A stretch of 64,000 nt of DNA from Calvatia gigantea (GCA_025093985.1 JACAAK010000002.1:1302001-1366000), one strand, 5' to 3'; counted from the first letter of the stretch, positions 51,912-64,000 are shown. Numbers and translations are program-made. The notes: a model not told the origin generated them from the sequence alone.

Positions 51912-52736
51912 ATGACTGCTTTGTACCACAATCCTTACGGCTGGGTCGACATCTTCGACGACACCCTGACCGAACCACCTCTTCACTCCCGGTTCTACCC
52001 CCCAACAGGTACAGTACCATACCACGCCGGTAGATCGTCCTGTGTATTTCGGGGATCTGACAGTCACCTTCCGCAAGACTTCCTCCTGAAGGTTCACCAA
52101 AAAATTTGCTACAACTAAGTTAAGATGAAATGGTTCTAGTAGGTACATCGATTGAGCCGCGAAGCCTTGATAAATGAGGCAATCTTAATCTATTTTTTTC
52201 AGGTGCTCTTTCTCCGCAGAATGTATTGGTGAGTTTTGCGGCACAAGCACCTGGAAAGCCCACCGTCTCTCAACAAAATATTGTATTCAGAAAGAAAGGT
52301 AGGTCTCGATTCCCAAGGAAATTCTCTTGCCTTACAAGTTCATGTTTGAGGCCAAAGGTCCGAGGAAGAGCCGACGTCGGACCAGGTAATCTTCTTGGAG
52401 TGTGACCACTCATGCGACGTTCAAGCTCCTGCGTACACGGCCACGCCATTCGACGGCTCAATACTAGCTGTGATCGAGAGGGCGCCTGCTGTGAATTCTC
52501 CCTTGTATTGGTACCCTTCTAATTTCGCCTACTTATGTGAACCCAAGTTCTGGGTCATCACGGCTCCGGAAAAACAGGGTAGGGATTTCAAATTGTGGAC
52601 AGGCCATGTTGTTCTAGCTTGTGCCATCTTGCAGTTGATTCCAGTTCAGTGTTGTATAATTCTACTGTTATCAATACACAACGCTAGTCTGAGATGCAGG
52701 ACGAACATCATAATCACAAAGATTGAAGCCCATTGA
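51912..52736 (+). pseudogene. unrecognised coding locus with multiple frame breaks
   Basis: Protein-like blocks appear in order but in shifting frames: MTALYHNPYGWVDIFDDTLT and EPPLHSRFYP; after a C6 run (51998-52003), VQYHTTPVDRPVYFGDLTVT-FRKTS; after a possible intron, ALSPQNVLVSFAAQAPGKPT and VSQQNIVFRKKG; then EILLPYKFMFEAKGP; then EEEPTSDQVIFLECDHSCDV and QAPAYTATPFDGSILAVIER, running to a stop at 52734-52736. At least three single-base shifts or unresolved introns are needed, more than in any neighbouring gene. No family was recognised. It may be a decaying gene or a real gene in a poorly polished stretch. A TATA-like TATATA lies near 51837. Confidence 0.45.
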
Positions 52737-52893
52737 CTTCCATCTAGTTAGCTTAATAAGTAATAAGGATCATCTGTTATCATTGATGACCCTTCCAAAC
52801 AGGCATGTGAGTGTGACGCAACAACACGGCTTTAAATCCTTGACACTAACTTTCACGACTTCTGCTTCTGCATCCGCTACGCGTATCAAATCC

Positions 52894-54954
52894 ATGGCAT
52901 CCAAGAGTTCATCACACGAACAGCTCGTTGGAGTCCCCTCAATAGAAGAGGAGGCTAGGCAGACGGACTCTGAAGATGAAGCACGTAGTCCGGACCAACC
53001 TGCGGGAACCTCATCTGCCGCTGGCTCCTCAAACTAGCAAGAAGAAAAAGAAGAAAAAGTCAAAGATGTCCAAAGCTCTTGGTGTACTCAGAGGACAGTC
53101 AGGGGTCCCGGACGAGTTGGTAAATCAAGTTCTAGACAAAGTCAAGGCGGAAGGAAGTGTGGCTGAGGAAGATCTCACGACAGAGAATATTAGGGAGGTA
53201 TTAAACCAGCTGAAAATTATGGATGTTGTGCAGGGAAAAGCTGGAATTGGGGGATTGAATAAGAAGGATATGGGAGAGCATAAGGTCGATCCTGGGCGTT
53301 TATTAATTGCATGAGTGACTGAGATTATGCGTATAGTTCTGGGAAACGCAGCCTGTGCCACAACCAGGTTTATATTTCTCCATCCTTCCATTACGAGGTG
53401 ATTTTGACGCGTTGCGATAGGCGAGGGTCCTCCTCTAGATGACGGTTATATTGAGCCCCCAAAACCAAAGGAAGAGGTTCGCCAGGAGCCATACCCCCTT
53501 CACAAAGATTTCGAATGGAGTACTTTGGATATCAGGGACCCTAACCAGGTTGGGTGGTACCTTTGAAAATCAATCATTCGGAACTAATATACCCTGAAGT
53601 GCAAGGAAGTTTATGATCTACTATCGGCGAATTATGTAGAGGATGATCAAGCGAGCTTCAGATTTCAGTATAGTGCTGAATTCTTACAATGGTACGAGGG
53701 CCAGAAATTCTACCTCAGTTGACGATGATCCCTGAGTAATACAGGGCTCTGATGCCTCCAGGATACCACAAGGAATGGCATATCGGTGTTCGTGTGGCTG
53801 CAACCAAGAAACTCGTGGCATTTATTTCGGGTGTCCCATTGACCCTCCGCGTTCGCAAAAAGCGAGTAATATCTTCTCACCTCACTGGATTGCTGCTTAC
53901 CCCGCTCAGCATCATCAACGTAACGGAAATCAACTACCTTTGTGTACACAAGCGATTACGATCAAAACGATTAGCGCCTGTACTTATCAAGGAGGTCACC
54001 CGTCAGACACATTTGAAAGGTGTCTTCCAAGCCATCTACACTGCTGGAGTCGTGATACCGACACCAATATCTACCTGCAGGTCCGTTATCCTTCCGTGTC
54101 ACCCCCATCTGCTCATTTTTTGCGTAAGGTACTATCACCGTTCACTGAACGTTCCGAAACTCGTGGATGTCGGTTTCTGCTATGTTCCTCGTAATATGAC
54201 CCAGGCTCGTATGATTCGCTTGAACGCAGTCCCCGAAAAGCCATCTCTGCTAGGTTTACGGGAAATGGAGGACAAGGACGTTCTTCCAGTTGCTAGTCTC
54301 TTCACTAAGTACATGCAGCGCTTTGGCATGACCCCAATTTTCGACCTGGATGAGATCAAGCACCAGTTCTTAAGTGGGAAAGGACGAGTTGACAGTGGTA
54401 CACCAAGCAGGCGGGAAGGACAGGTAACATGGACATATGTCGTCGAAGTACGTACCCTCTCCTACATTTTTTTCCGTGGCGATCTGGGACCTTATATCCC
54501 CATAGGATCCCGAAACGCACCAAATTATCGACTTCTTTTCCTTCTATTGCCTTCCATCCACAGTCATCGGCAACCAGAAACATCCAGTCCTCGAGGCCGC
54601 GTATCTCTATTACTACGCGACGAATATCGCATTCGATCCTAAAACGGAGGAGGATGGACGACTGAAGCGTCGTTTGCAAGCTTTGGTCACGGATGCGCTG
54701 GTTGTTGCTAATCAGGCCAAGTTCGATGTTTTCAATGCTCTGACTTTGATGGATAATGCCTCTATCCTTCAGGATCTTAAGGTATTATTTGAGCAGATTT
54801 GCATTGATACTCTACTGACGGTGTCATGTAGTTCGGACCTGGTGACGGGTTCCTGAATTTCTATCTTTACAATTGGAGAACAGCTCCATTGGCTGGTATG
54901 AACCCGGAGGGCGATGTTCCAGCTGGTAAAGGTGTTGGTGTTGTCATGCTTTAA
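52894..54954 (+). CDS. NMT1: glycylpeptide N-tetradecanoyltransferase (N-myristoyltransferase)
   Basis: The start at 52894 gives [21 protein letters not shown] lysine run ([11 protein letters not shown]) follows, but only if one A in 53031-53033 is an extra base. The core reads [60 protein letters not shown] / [80 protein letters not shown] and the end [20 protein letters not shown] ... GVGVVML. These match the NMT N- and C-lobes; the terminal Leu carboxylate is catalytic. The intron 53862-53909 uses a GC donor (AAA/GCGAGT) and is in frame. The enzyme adds myristate to N-terminal glycines. Confidence 0.95.
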
Positions 54955-55105
54955 TAATCAGTTTACTTTCCAATGATTGCCATATCGCTGGATTTCACAT
55001 ATGTAGTACAAATGCATCCCTGCAAGAATATATGTACATGTACTGGAACAAATCTAAGGAGGGCACTCCTAACAGGAACTTTCACGCTATATCTTTCACT
55101 CATCG

Positions 55106-56790
55106 TCACTGATCATGATCACAGTCGTCGTCGTCATCAACGCCAAAATCGGGTGTGGGGCTTCGTTCCTGAGCTGGCGCCTTCTTATCGCGGTTAGGTG
55201 GCCTTGGGACACTAGCACCGCCAACACCAGTTGAAGCATTCCTCAAACCGAGGGCCTGTCCTCCGCTACCCCAGTCGTGTGAGCTCGTTGTAGCTTTTTT
55301 CTCTTTGCCCTTGTTGGGCGATGGGGGTTGCGAGGAATCGGGCTTACGGCCGGTCAGTGTCTGGCCAGCACCAATGAACGATTGAGCGGGTGACTATAAT
55401 GCAAAGTAATTAGGGTCACCACTGTGAATCGCTTTAGTGATCAAATTAACCTGAGGAGCAGACACAGGTGAACCGGGCGGTGGAGATGGCGGTGTATACG
55501 GTGTAACATTGAATCCAAAGAAAAGTTGACCGAAAGGCAAATTAAGTGCGGCAGGGACCTTAATTTCTGATTCTAGCATTTCGTTGTTCAAGATACGGGC
55601 TTTGCTGAAAAGGACTTTAGTGATATGGCTTGCTCGATGTTTAAAAGCGCTTACTCTGTGCGGATAATCCTGCTTCCTTCGGCCACTTCTTCAACCTTTC
55701 TGTGACTGATACCCTTTCCTTTTGTCTTCCTACCCGACAGGGTTTCACCCTTTCCCTTGAAACTCTCCCAGTGGTCGCCTCCTTTGCTCACAGTCGTCTG
55801 TCCAGTGCTTGCACCAGTGAATCCACCAGCCATAGAGGATGATGGTCTGGACGATCCAGGAGATCCAGAATTTAGGTCAATCTTAAGCTTTGAGGCCATG
55901 GTAGCAGCGGGGGTGGGTTTCGGTCGCTCAGGTTCGACATATCCCACTGGAGGAGCAAAGTCGACTTCAAGATCTGTATCAATGATGTTGATACCTTCGC
56001 CTCCAGGTTTTGTTTCCATCACCAGTAGCCCAAATACGATAGAATTATAGCAGATCTCAATAATATCACCCTGCGTTAGTGCCGAGAAGTTGCGTAGCGC
56101 TTGTTCGAGTCTGGGAATCATTATGAGTATGATTTTTCGGCAAAGCTATTGTTATGCCTACACAGCTTTATGGTCCGAGATCTCCAGGAAATGCACAGTT
56201 TGAGCTTGGAGTTTAACGAACTTTCCCTTGGGGGGTTCTGCTCCGGTGATACGAATGGGATCACCTTCATTCAACCGAAGGGTTTTCATCATCCAGTACG
56301 GTAGATGGACGATGCCTTCCTCTGCGATGAACTCGAGCACACCAGCGTGTGTGGACGCCGCTGGATTACTTGGGTTTCTGAGCTGGAACGTCCACGGAGA
56401 TTCAAGCTCGAGATTAGTTAGGCTTGCAAGGGCAGAAGGTGGCATAATAACTGAAAAATAAGTCGACGGAGATTCTAAGGAGAAAGGAGGAGCTTGACAT
56501 ACTCTTTCCACCGTAAGAGACGTTGTCTCTTTGTCGACCAGGAAGCATAGCGACGCTATATGCCTTAAGATATTCGTCGTAAGAATTTGGGTTTCTACTC
56601 GACCTCCCGGGGCCATATGCGCCGGGGAAACCACTAGGTCAACATGAGCAAGGATGCAGGAAGGTAAAGTAGTGTGCTATACCTGGCAAACTGGGCAAGA
56701 ATACCACCAGGACCATTTGGGCCACCGAGCTAATACGCAAGATCAGAAGTCCCTAACAACATAAGATGGCGAACGACCTACAAAATCCAT
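55106..56790 (-). CDS. UFD1: ubiquitin fusion degradation protein UFD1
   Basis: The start at 56790 is a very short first exon (MDF), then LGGPNGPGGILAQFA, SGFPGAYGPGRSSRNPNSYD, EYLKAYSVAMLPGRQRDNVS and YGGK/VIMPPSALASLTNLEL. HLPYWMMKTLRLNEGDPIRI, LEQALRNFSALTQGDIIEIC and YNSIVFGLLVMETKP complete the double-psi barrel domain that binds ubiquitin chains. The C-terminal half is disordered and ends FGVDDDDDCDHDQ. Ufd1 with Npl4 recruits ubiquitylated proteins to Cdc48/p97 for extraction, including in ERAD. The stop is 55108-55106. It shares a 145-base divergent promoter with CCT4. Confidence 0.95.
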
Positions 56791-56935
56791 GCTTATGGTA
56801 GAAGGAAATTGAGGACAATTAAGAACGCGCAATCCAATTCATCCCGTCACAGGTGTGACGTATGCCTACTTTTGGCATCAGAACGCGTCTATCCATTGCA
56901 CCTCTTCAACGACCGATATTTTGTTCCTCCCCACC
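56791..56935. promoter_or_regulatory. 145-bp bidirectional promoter region between UFD1 and CCT4
   Basis: The start codons of UFD1 (-) and CCT4 (+) are 145 bases apart, so the genes must share this upstream interval. It contains the imperfect palindrome CACAGGTGTGACG. Co-regulation is inference. Confidence 0.5.
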
Positions 56936-58978
56936 ATGGCCTCAAAAGCGCCCACTCAAGCCCAACAAGGTGTTACAAAGAACTTGTCTGGATCTAATGC
57001 TGCATTCAAGGACAAGGTGGACTCTAATTAATTATCGGATGTGATGATCAATCTTTAAAAGCGTATCGCAGGGCAAGCCTATGGAACTGCGGCTCTCGAA
57101 TATGGTTGCAGCCAAAGGTGAAGCACAATTTTGCTCTCTTAGACCCAGTTGAGTCCAACTCGATGTGAAGCTATCAGCGACGCTGTCCGGACATCCCTGG
57201 GACCCCGAGGAATGGATAAGATGGTATGTCTTCGGTCACCCTGATCATTTGTGTTGGTGAACTGATCCATGACATGGTTGTAGATCCAGACTGCGAAGGG
57301 AGAAACTATCATCACGAATGATGGTGCTACTATCCTGAAAAGCATTCAGGCCCTCCATCCTGCAGCTAAGATGGCATGTTTCTTTGCTCTGTCTGCCCAT
57401 TTTATGAATCTTATGTGCCCGGCAGCTTGTGGATCTTTCTGCGGCTCAAGATGTCGAAGCCGGCGACGGTACTACGTCCGTTGTCGTCCTTGCTGGAAGT
57501 TTCCTTGCAGCTGCAGAAAAGATGCTTGCAAAGGGCATGCATCCAACTATTATCGCAGAAGCATTCCTGAGGGCCTCTGCAAAGGCCGTCGAATATTTGA
57601 CAGAGATGTCAACACCAGTGGACCTTAATGATAAGGGTTCCCTACTACGTGCTGCTAGCACTTCCTTGAACTCCAAGGTGCGGTGTCCGACTCCTGCTTA
57701 CGCAAAAATGAACCTAGCTCGTTCCAGATCGTGTCACAATACTCGTCGACGCTAGCTCCCATTGCAGTCGATGCAGTTACGCGCCTAATAACACCTACGT
57801 CGTCCAATGTCGATCTCAGAGATGTTAGAGTGGTTAAGAAGGTCGGGGGAACAATTGAAGATACCGAACTCGTGGATGGCGTTGTCCTCAACCAAAATGT
57901 CGTTGTGTCCGCTGGTGGCCCGTCGAGAATGGAAAAGGCCAAGATCGCTATTATCCAATTCCAACTTAGCGCACCTAAACCCGATGTAAGCCTCCACATT
58001 TTCATTGTCATTCACAGCCTCACACCCCTCCTAGATGGATAACACTGTTGTGATTAACGACTACCGTCAAATGGATAAAGTCATTAAGGAAGGTCGCCAG
58101 TATATCCTCAACCTGTGCAAACGTATCAAGAAAGCCAACTGCAATGTCCTCCTCATCCAAAAATCTATCCTCCGTGACGCAGTCGATGATGTCTCCCTCA
58201 ACTTCCTCAAACGTCTCAACATCCTCGTTGTCAAGGACGTCGAGCGTGACGAGATCGAATTCCTGTCGAAGAGTCTTGGGTGCAAGCCTATTGCCGATAT
58301 CGACGCCTTCACGGAAGATAAGTTAGGTTATGCCGATCTAGTGGAGGAAAGCAGTGAAGCGGGTGTCAAAGTCGTCAAGATCACAGGAATCAAGAATAGA
58401 GGAAGGACGATCAGCATTCTCGCTATGGGTGCAAACAATCTTGTCGTGGAAGAATGTGAACGTAGTTTGCACGATGCCCTTTGTGTTGTTCGTTGTCTCG
58501 TGAAGAAACGGTCAGTCTCTCTGTCTTTTTAAGCTATTTGTCACCAATAATGCGCTCAGCGCTCTCATTGGTGGTGGTGGCGCACCAGAAATTCATGTTT
58601 CCCGTCTCCTATCACAATACGCACAAACACTTCAGAGGGATGGAGGCATATTGCATTCAAGCTTACGCAGAGTCCCTCGAAGTTATCCCCACTACACTCG
58701 CCGAAAACGCAGGTCTCAATCCCATTGCTATTGTAACTGAACTCCGGAACCGCCATGCCCTTGGAGAGCGCAACGCTGGTATCAACATTCGCAAGGTCCG
58801 TATCAATAACTAGCCCGCGAGGCCATTATCCTCATTCCAAATGCTTCAGGGACTTATCTCAAATATCTTGGAAGAGGATGTCGTCCAGCCGTTGCTTGTC
58901 TCGACGAGTGCCGTTGAGCTCGCGACGGAGACAGTATGTTTATTGCTCAAAATTGATGACTATGTGCAAGCGCGGTGA
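56936..58978 (+). CDS. CCT4: T-complex protein 1 subunit delta (CCT4)
   Basis: The start at 56936 gives [20 protein letters not shown]. The chaperonin blocks follow: [57 protein letters not shown] (ATPase), [60 protein letters not shown] and [20 protein letters not shown]. This is the delta subunit of the cytosolic actin/tubulin-folding chaperonin. The intron 57374-57425 inside HPAAKM/LVDLS has a GC donor. Between QTL and RGMEAY one base (C at 58633) is extra and shifts the frame. The stop is 58976-58978. Confidence 0.95.
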
Positions 58979-59400
58979 GATGTTGGAGAAGATAGCCTCC
59001 ATTAGAATACAAGTATATACAAAAAGAAGCCCACCATTTACCGTATTACACATTCTCTTGCATGTATCCATCTGGTTGTTCAAAAAAATGATGGTAGATC
59101 AACACCGAGTTAGAACGTACAGCACCAGCTACCTGCAGACCGGGTTGAATTTGGGTGAAAGGTGAGATTAGCCAGGTCAACGTTCAGACGGGAATAGCTA
59201 GGATTAGCAGAAGATTGATTTCGTGAGGACACGCTGGGACACCAAGAATACAAGTCGTGGTATTGCATGAATATTAGGACCTTAAGATAAGCATGTTACT
59301 GAGATGGTATGTGCAAATTGTGTAGTGACCCGTTGCAAAGCAGAAGGACTATCAATAAAGTGGTGTGGCTGAAGGCGATGTATGTTCATTCATTATTTCC
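58979..59400. other. convergent 3' spacer between CCT4 and the mitochondrial carrier gene
   Basis: About 420 bases with no coding sense; presumably the two 3' UTRs. Confidence 0.55.
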
Positions 59401-61138
59401 TCACGAGTCATTGGAATGAGAAGGAGGTGGGAGGTTTTCAATGTAGTGCGCTGTCATGTCGAAGAACGTCCAGAGTAGGCCATGGGTGGTTATGCTACGA
59501 AGAGCGCTGACACCAAGACCACGGTAGAGCCTTCCGATACCGGCGAGGAGTGGTCTTGGGTTATTGGGATCAGGGCCTGTGGGTTCAGGTAAGAAAATGA
59601 CGTTGTGTGGGTAGGATAGGAAACCCAACCGCGAAGCAGTCTGTGAAGTGTTTCCAGAGGTCCACGATACTTTTCGCCAGCCAACGCACGTTGTTGCACC
59701 TTAGTTTTCACTCTATACACGAGTTTTTACTTATGCTATTCCCGAGGAGTTGGTGTGCCACTCACACGTCCAGCGGATAAATTAAAGCCCAGGAAGTTAC
59801 CTTTGATGCACGTTTTGAGTCAGTGACTTGCATAGAAGAAAGAAGAGGGACGTACACCAGAGACAGAACCACAAAAGAAAGGAACGAGAGAGGAATGAAT
59901 AGGAAGCCAGGAAGGCGTCGGGCCTTGTTCGCCTGATCTATTTCGACCCATTAAATGTCGCATTCCGTCATACTCAAGGAAATACAGTGCTGTCCCAGTC
60001 GTGTCGCGAACTAGTTTAACCAATCAATGATCATCGCAGAAAAACCGACACCATGAGTCCAGTGACGTACCGAAATGGAGTCGGAAACCCGTGTATAGTC
60101 CCCCAAACCCATTTGCCCTAAAAATCTCCCTGACAGCCTCCATCGTCCCCGGCGGGCGAACTAACGTGATCCTCTTACTTGCGGCAATACTATATTCTAG
60201 CTGTCGCCGGACCTGAGGGGGGAGATACAATGAGTCTCATGGGGGGGTAAACCGATTTGGTTGGGGGATAAAAATAACCTTAACAAGCTCAAACGCTATT
60301 TACCAAAGGGAACCACGTTGATGACTGGTCAGAAAAATTGGATCGTTAGGTAAAGGCTACTGATGAAACTTACGCGCACTCCCGAATGAAATTAAAGAGC
60401 CTGACATAGCGCCGCTCATGCCACCTGTTAGCGCTGCATCGAGGAAGTGTGGACGACAAAGGATATTCTGCTCTGCACAGTACTCTTTCGTTCGCGAGTA
60501 AATTGTGAAACTGGCTGCACCTGATGATCCCCAAAATAAAAGCTAATTATAAGCGGATGCGCTATGGGGAATGGGGAATGGGATCACGTACGGACGAACG
60601 AAATCGTCATAAGTGGAATCCACAACCCACGGTAAAACCCCATAATTCCCTCTTCTTTGTAAACAAGTGCTGCAAGACGTGGAATTGTTATCGAGCCTTT
60701 CGTAGTCTGAAGGCGCGACTTGATAGAATCAAGCTATACAATCCGTGGCGCATGTTAGTACCAATTCCACCTTCAAGTGAGGACGAGTTTGGCAAGTGAG
60801 ATTCGGACATACAGGGTACCCAGCGAATGTGGATATGTAGCTCGCCGACAGGGCACAGACAACGGCCTTATTACCTAGGAAAAGGTTATATGTGAGTGTT
60901 CCGTGTTCCTTTCGAGCTACATAGCGAAAATCCTAGAAGCGTACGTCGCAGGGCATCGTTGAGTACATCCGGGTCATACAAGGATTGGTTGGGCGTCCTG
61001 TACACCGAAAATTTCAGGCAAAAGGTAAGTAAGATGCACGATACATCGATTTGAGAGCAAAATACTCCAAGATGGAGCGTTCGGAGTATTGACCTCGGTT
61101 CCCAGAGAAAGAATGAGCACGTACTTTTTTCCATCCAT
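59401..61138 (-). CDS. mitochondrial carrier family (SLC25) protein
   Basis: The start at 61138 (MDGKK/TPNQSLYDPDVLNDAL) continues LLGFSLC/NKAVVCALSASYISTF. Three carrier repeats are seen. The first is AGYPLDSIKSRLQTTKGSIT with YKEEGIMGFYRGLWIPLMTI. The second is ALTGGMSGAMSGSLISFGSA with the degenerate signature FELVKVRRQLEYS and ANGFGGLYTGFRLHFG. The third is WALIYPLDVVKTKVQQRALA with LYRGLGVSALRSITTHGLLW. The first and third keep the PxDxxK hallmark; the second lacks Pro and Asp. Such proteins move solutes across the mitochondrial inner membrane. The substrate is not assigned. The stop is 59403-59401; about nine introns. Confidence 0.88.
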
Positions 61139-61436
61139 AGAGCGCGCTTACGGGCTGGCCCCCAAGTCCAGCTTCGTGCACCCGCACGAGGTGTTCGAAG
61201 GCTAGCTGAACGAATGAAGCAAAGGATATTCGGGTGAGCGAAGGAGGATGGAGGGAGGATGGAATCTGTGGGGTACTAGGGGCCAGAGGGACACAATCAC
61301 TGGGGCTAGATGCCGGACGTCCGAGAGTCCCTTGCCTTTTCCGGTATCTCCGATGCTTCGACCTCCTTAGCTGATGGAACTAAATACAATAAATAGACAT
61401 ATCGTCCTCTATGTGCAAAACTTGGATATATTACAA

Positions 61437-64000
61437 TTAAAATCCACCCAGACGCTTTTTCGCCGGCTTCTTCGTCGGTCGTCCACCATACGGTCCAGGA
61501 AGCACCTGCGTGCTCGCCATGGGCTGCGACTGTTGAGAATAGTCCTGGGACAAGGATGATTGCGGCGCTCCCACCCCGAATTTTCGGGCGCTCTGGGTCC
61601 CAATCTGGGGTTGGCTTGAGCCCAAACGTGCACTAAAACCACCGCTGTCCAAAGCTCGGGAAGACATCACCGTAGGTGGCCTTTGAGAAGGTATTGGTTG
61701 GGACTATCCCTGGTACCAGAGTTGATGATACGGATCTCCCCACGGCCGGTTGAGCAATCGACTGTGGTGCAGATTCTTCAGTGGTGCTGTACGGATCCCG
61801 AAAGACGTAATCCTTGGCTTTTGTGCCGACTTCCCAGTCCTTCAACAACGACCGTACACCAACAGGGAGCGACACTCTTCCAGCACTTTCTTTTTTTTCT
61901 GCTTCACCTCCCTCGAGTTCTTTGCCCTCGTCATAATGGTCTGTGCCTCGCGCCTTGTCCACAGGTCTCAAATACCCAAACTCCATCTCGGGAGGTTCAT
62001 CAGTATCATGTTCACCAAGTGAAAGTGCCTCCGTCATCGTCTCCAAGTCATCCCTGACTTCACGCGGCGGAATGAACGGCGACGGAGAATAAACGTCCCC
62101 CGAAAGTACAAGATCCACCGCCAATTGTTCCCGAGCGTCATTCTCTCTACGTATTGACGAGGTTGTCCGATTATCATCCTGGATTAAATCATATGAATGA
62201 AGAGATTCTGCGAGATCTTGAGCGGTCATATTGAGATCCAGGGACGGGTCAATGCGATTCTGGGTATTGGCGATGCTCATATGCCATGGAGCGCCTTTTC
62301 TTAGGTCTACAGTTGGAAACTTATTCTGTGATAGTGCTCGGAAACCGCGGGTTGAATTAATGACACTGCCGGTTGTAAAGTCAGATCTAGATGTTTGGCC
62401 CGAATTCTCTTGAGAGCGAAAGACAATGTCATAACTAGGAGACCAGTATGTTAGTTAGAATTTTGAGTTTTGGGAAAGCAACTAGATGTACCTTGTGAGC
62501 ATATGTTCTGCTGGAGCATCGTGTGCCTGCCAAAAAGTAGGAAGTCGATCCATGAGGTCGTAAAATTCCTCCGCTTGCTCCTCCTCTACATTTTCCTGTT
62601 TCTCAGCACGCAATCGGAAGATATCTTTTACACATTCGGTCAGGTCTACGAAGTCATCTCCCAGACGACACTTACGATCGTACGCGGAATACAAATTCGT
62701 GATGGACTTGTCTTGGTCGCCATACTTCTGAAGTTTGTTCTTTGTACTCCCAACGTTCATCTCAAGCTCTTTCACAGCGTCCGATTTCTCGACGATCACA
62801 GTGTGAGAGATTTCCGAGTCGCCAGCTGCTGCGTTGGAGAGTTGCAAACAATGTATTTTGGCTTGATCGTCGATTCTGAACACGGTAATATCGCAGGACT
62901 CGTGTTGCAGAAATGTTTCTCCAGCGCACCGGAGATGACTTCTCGGAGGCAGGATACTATACGGTGAGTCATTCGCGCGGATGGGTTGTTCCTTCTGCCG
63001 GGAGACGTTATAAATTGTCGTGAGACCATTGCGTTTAGAGTTGAGGAAGGTAGTGGCTGTGTGACAGGAATTTCAATATCAAAACAAGTTACTTGCCATA
63101 AAGACCGTCACTTACGATAAGAGTTCGCGAAGCACGTAGTCGTATGTAGTGTCCGGTCGAATTGTCGGTGGTGTTTGTAGCCAAGTAGCGGTTTTCCGGG
63201 GAACCGTGGATCGAGCCAGATGACTTGCGAGGTTGAAACTAAGCGGACAATGTTGTCTTGTGCATAGTCTTCAGCCGAAGTCAAGAAATCCTTTGTTTCC
63301 TCAGTCAACAAAGGGGTGACCTGATTCGTCTTACAGAACTATCAGTAATTGGGCCTGGTAGACGTGGGAAGAGAACTTACTCGGAAATCTAGCTGGTTAA
63401 GGGATTTCCCAGATAGAATTGTGCATTCCGTAGGCTTGCTTCCTTGCCCGAGTCTCCAGAAAGTATCCAGTGAGGATGACTCCAAGTCAGTATAGAGCTT
63501 GACCCTGCGAGGGTATCAGTTAAAAAGCATCAGCAGAGTCAGGCCAGACGCTGACATCGTCTTTTTTCCACCAAGCAAACTGCACCCGTACACTCCTCCT
63601 TTTCGGTTCGTCAAGAGGGCTTCGAACGGCGACCCCTCTGGTGTGATCTTTACGTCCATGATGGGAGCTCCACTCACATCGTGGCTGTTAAAATGTGTTA
63701 CGTCCGTGAGGCCCCCGTTTGAGGTTGGCTCCGGGTCTAATTTGAGGAGAGAGGTTGCACCGAAAGTTCGAACAGCAAGCGATATTCCTAAAGGGAAATG
63801 AGATAGGATTATACTGACAGATATATGATCATTAACCTTTCCTACTAGTTTCGTCGTGGGTTAGGGCGGGTGATGAAGTAATTTGTTGAATGGGGGTGCT
63901 GAAAGTCCGTAAGGGTCGGGTCGTGGGTCTGATAACTGTCCTTCCACTGTCGGTAACCGAGATAGGAGTCAAATCTGAGCTGTAATTAGACAGACTAAGG
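61437..64000 (-). CDS. RRN6: RNA polymerase I transcription initiation factor RRN6-like (5' partial)
   Basis: The gene enters from the right edge. Conserved text includes VRLVSTSQVIWLDPRFPGKP and LLGYKHHRQFDRTLH from the beta-propeller region. A helical region has AEEFYDLMDRLPTFWQAHDA. The C-terminus is MASTQVLPGPYGGRPTKKPA with KKRLGGF, a tail like that of Rrn6 proteins. Rrn6 is part of the core factor that recruits Pol I to the rDNA promoter. At 61678-61681 the frame changes between NTFSKA and PTVMSSRALDS; one extra base in the GGCC run would restore KPPTVMSS. The stop is 61439-61437. Exon limits upstream of 62880 are approximate. Confidence 0.75.

Overview
The window is nuclear DNA of a filamentous basidiomycete, most likely an agaricomycete. 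Genes are dense, on both strands, and split by many introns of about 43-70 bases. Diagnostic genes are a Clp1 (clampless)-like regulator, a White collar-2 type PAS/GATA photoreceptor partner, and a DNMT1-type methyltransferase with replication-foci and BAH domains. No virus, transposon, CRISPR array or secondary-metabolite cluster was seen.

Layout. 1-5.7 kb (+): kinesin-like tail, SDR oxidoreductase, WC-2, ARPC1. 6.6-7.6 kb (-): Clp1-like gene. 8.9-14.9 kb (+): DAD3, IPK1, isovaleryl-CoA dehydrogenase, Zn2Cys6 factor. 15.5-18.0 kb (-): LIS1/PAC1 and an unrecognised gene. 18.9-24.9 kb (+): ATP synthase beta, tRNA-Ser(AGA), DUF1776 protein, cyclic phosphodiesterase CPD1, Nudix hydrolase. 25-27.6 kb (-): glutamyl-tRNA synthetase. 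27.8-34.3 kb (+): 2-isopropylmalate synthase and ATG9. 34.4-35.0 kb (-): ECM15/MTH1187 protein. 35.1-36.6 kb (+): EH-domain protein. 36.8-41.7 kb (-): DNMT1. 41.8-44.6 kb (+): MCM7. 44.9-47.8 kb (-): KEX2. 48.3-55 kb (+): UNC93-like transporter, HSP20, a frame-broken unknown locus, N-myristoyltransferase. 55.1-56.8 kb (-): UFD1. 56.9-59.0 kb (+): CCT4. 59.4-64 kb (-): mitochondrial carrier and RRN6, which runs off the end.

Most of this is conserved housekeeping: chromosome segregation and dynein control (DAD3, LIS1), replication and DNA methylation (MCM7, DNMT1), protein folding and modification (CCT4, HSP20, UFD1, NMT, KEX2), and leucine metabolism in both directions (2-isopropylmalate synthase and IVD). 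Several pairs are divergent with short shared promoters: GUS1/LEU4 carries a perfect Gcn4-type site, and DNMT1/MCM7 are 114 bases apart.

The most notable signals are a 2-isopropylmalate synthase with two tandem copies of its C-terminal regulatory domain in one exon; five GC-AG introns in otherwise conserved genes; repeated single-base, mostly insertional frameshifts in essential genes, which look more like assembly error than decay; and one locus at 51.9-52.7 kb whose coding sense is scattered over several frames. Exon limits were read by eye from splice signals and family conservation, so small shifts are possible.
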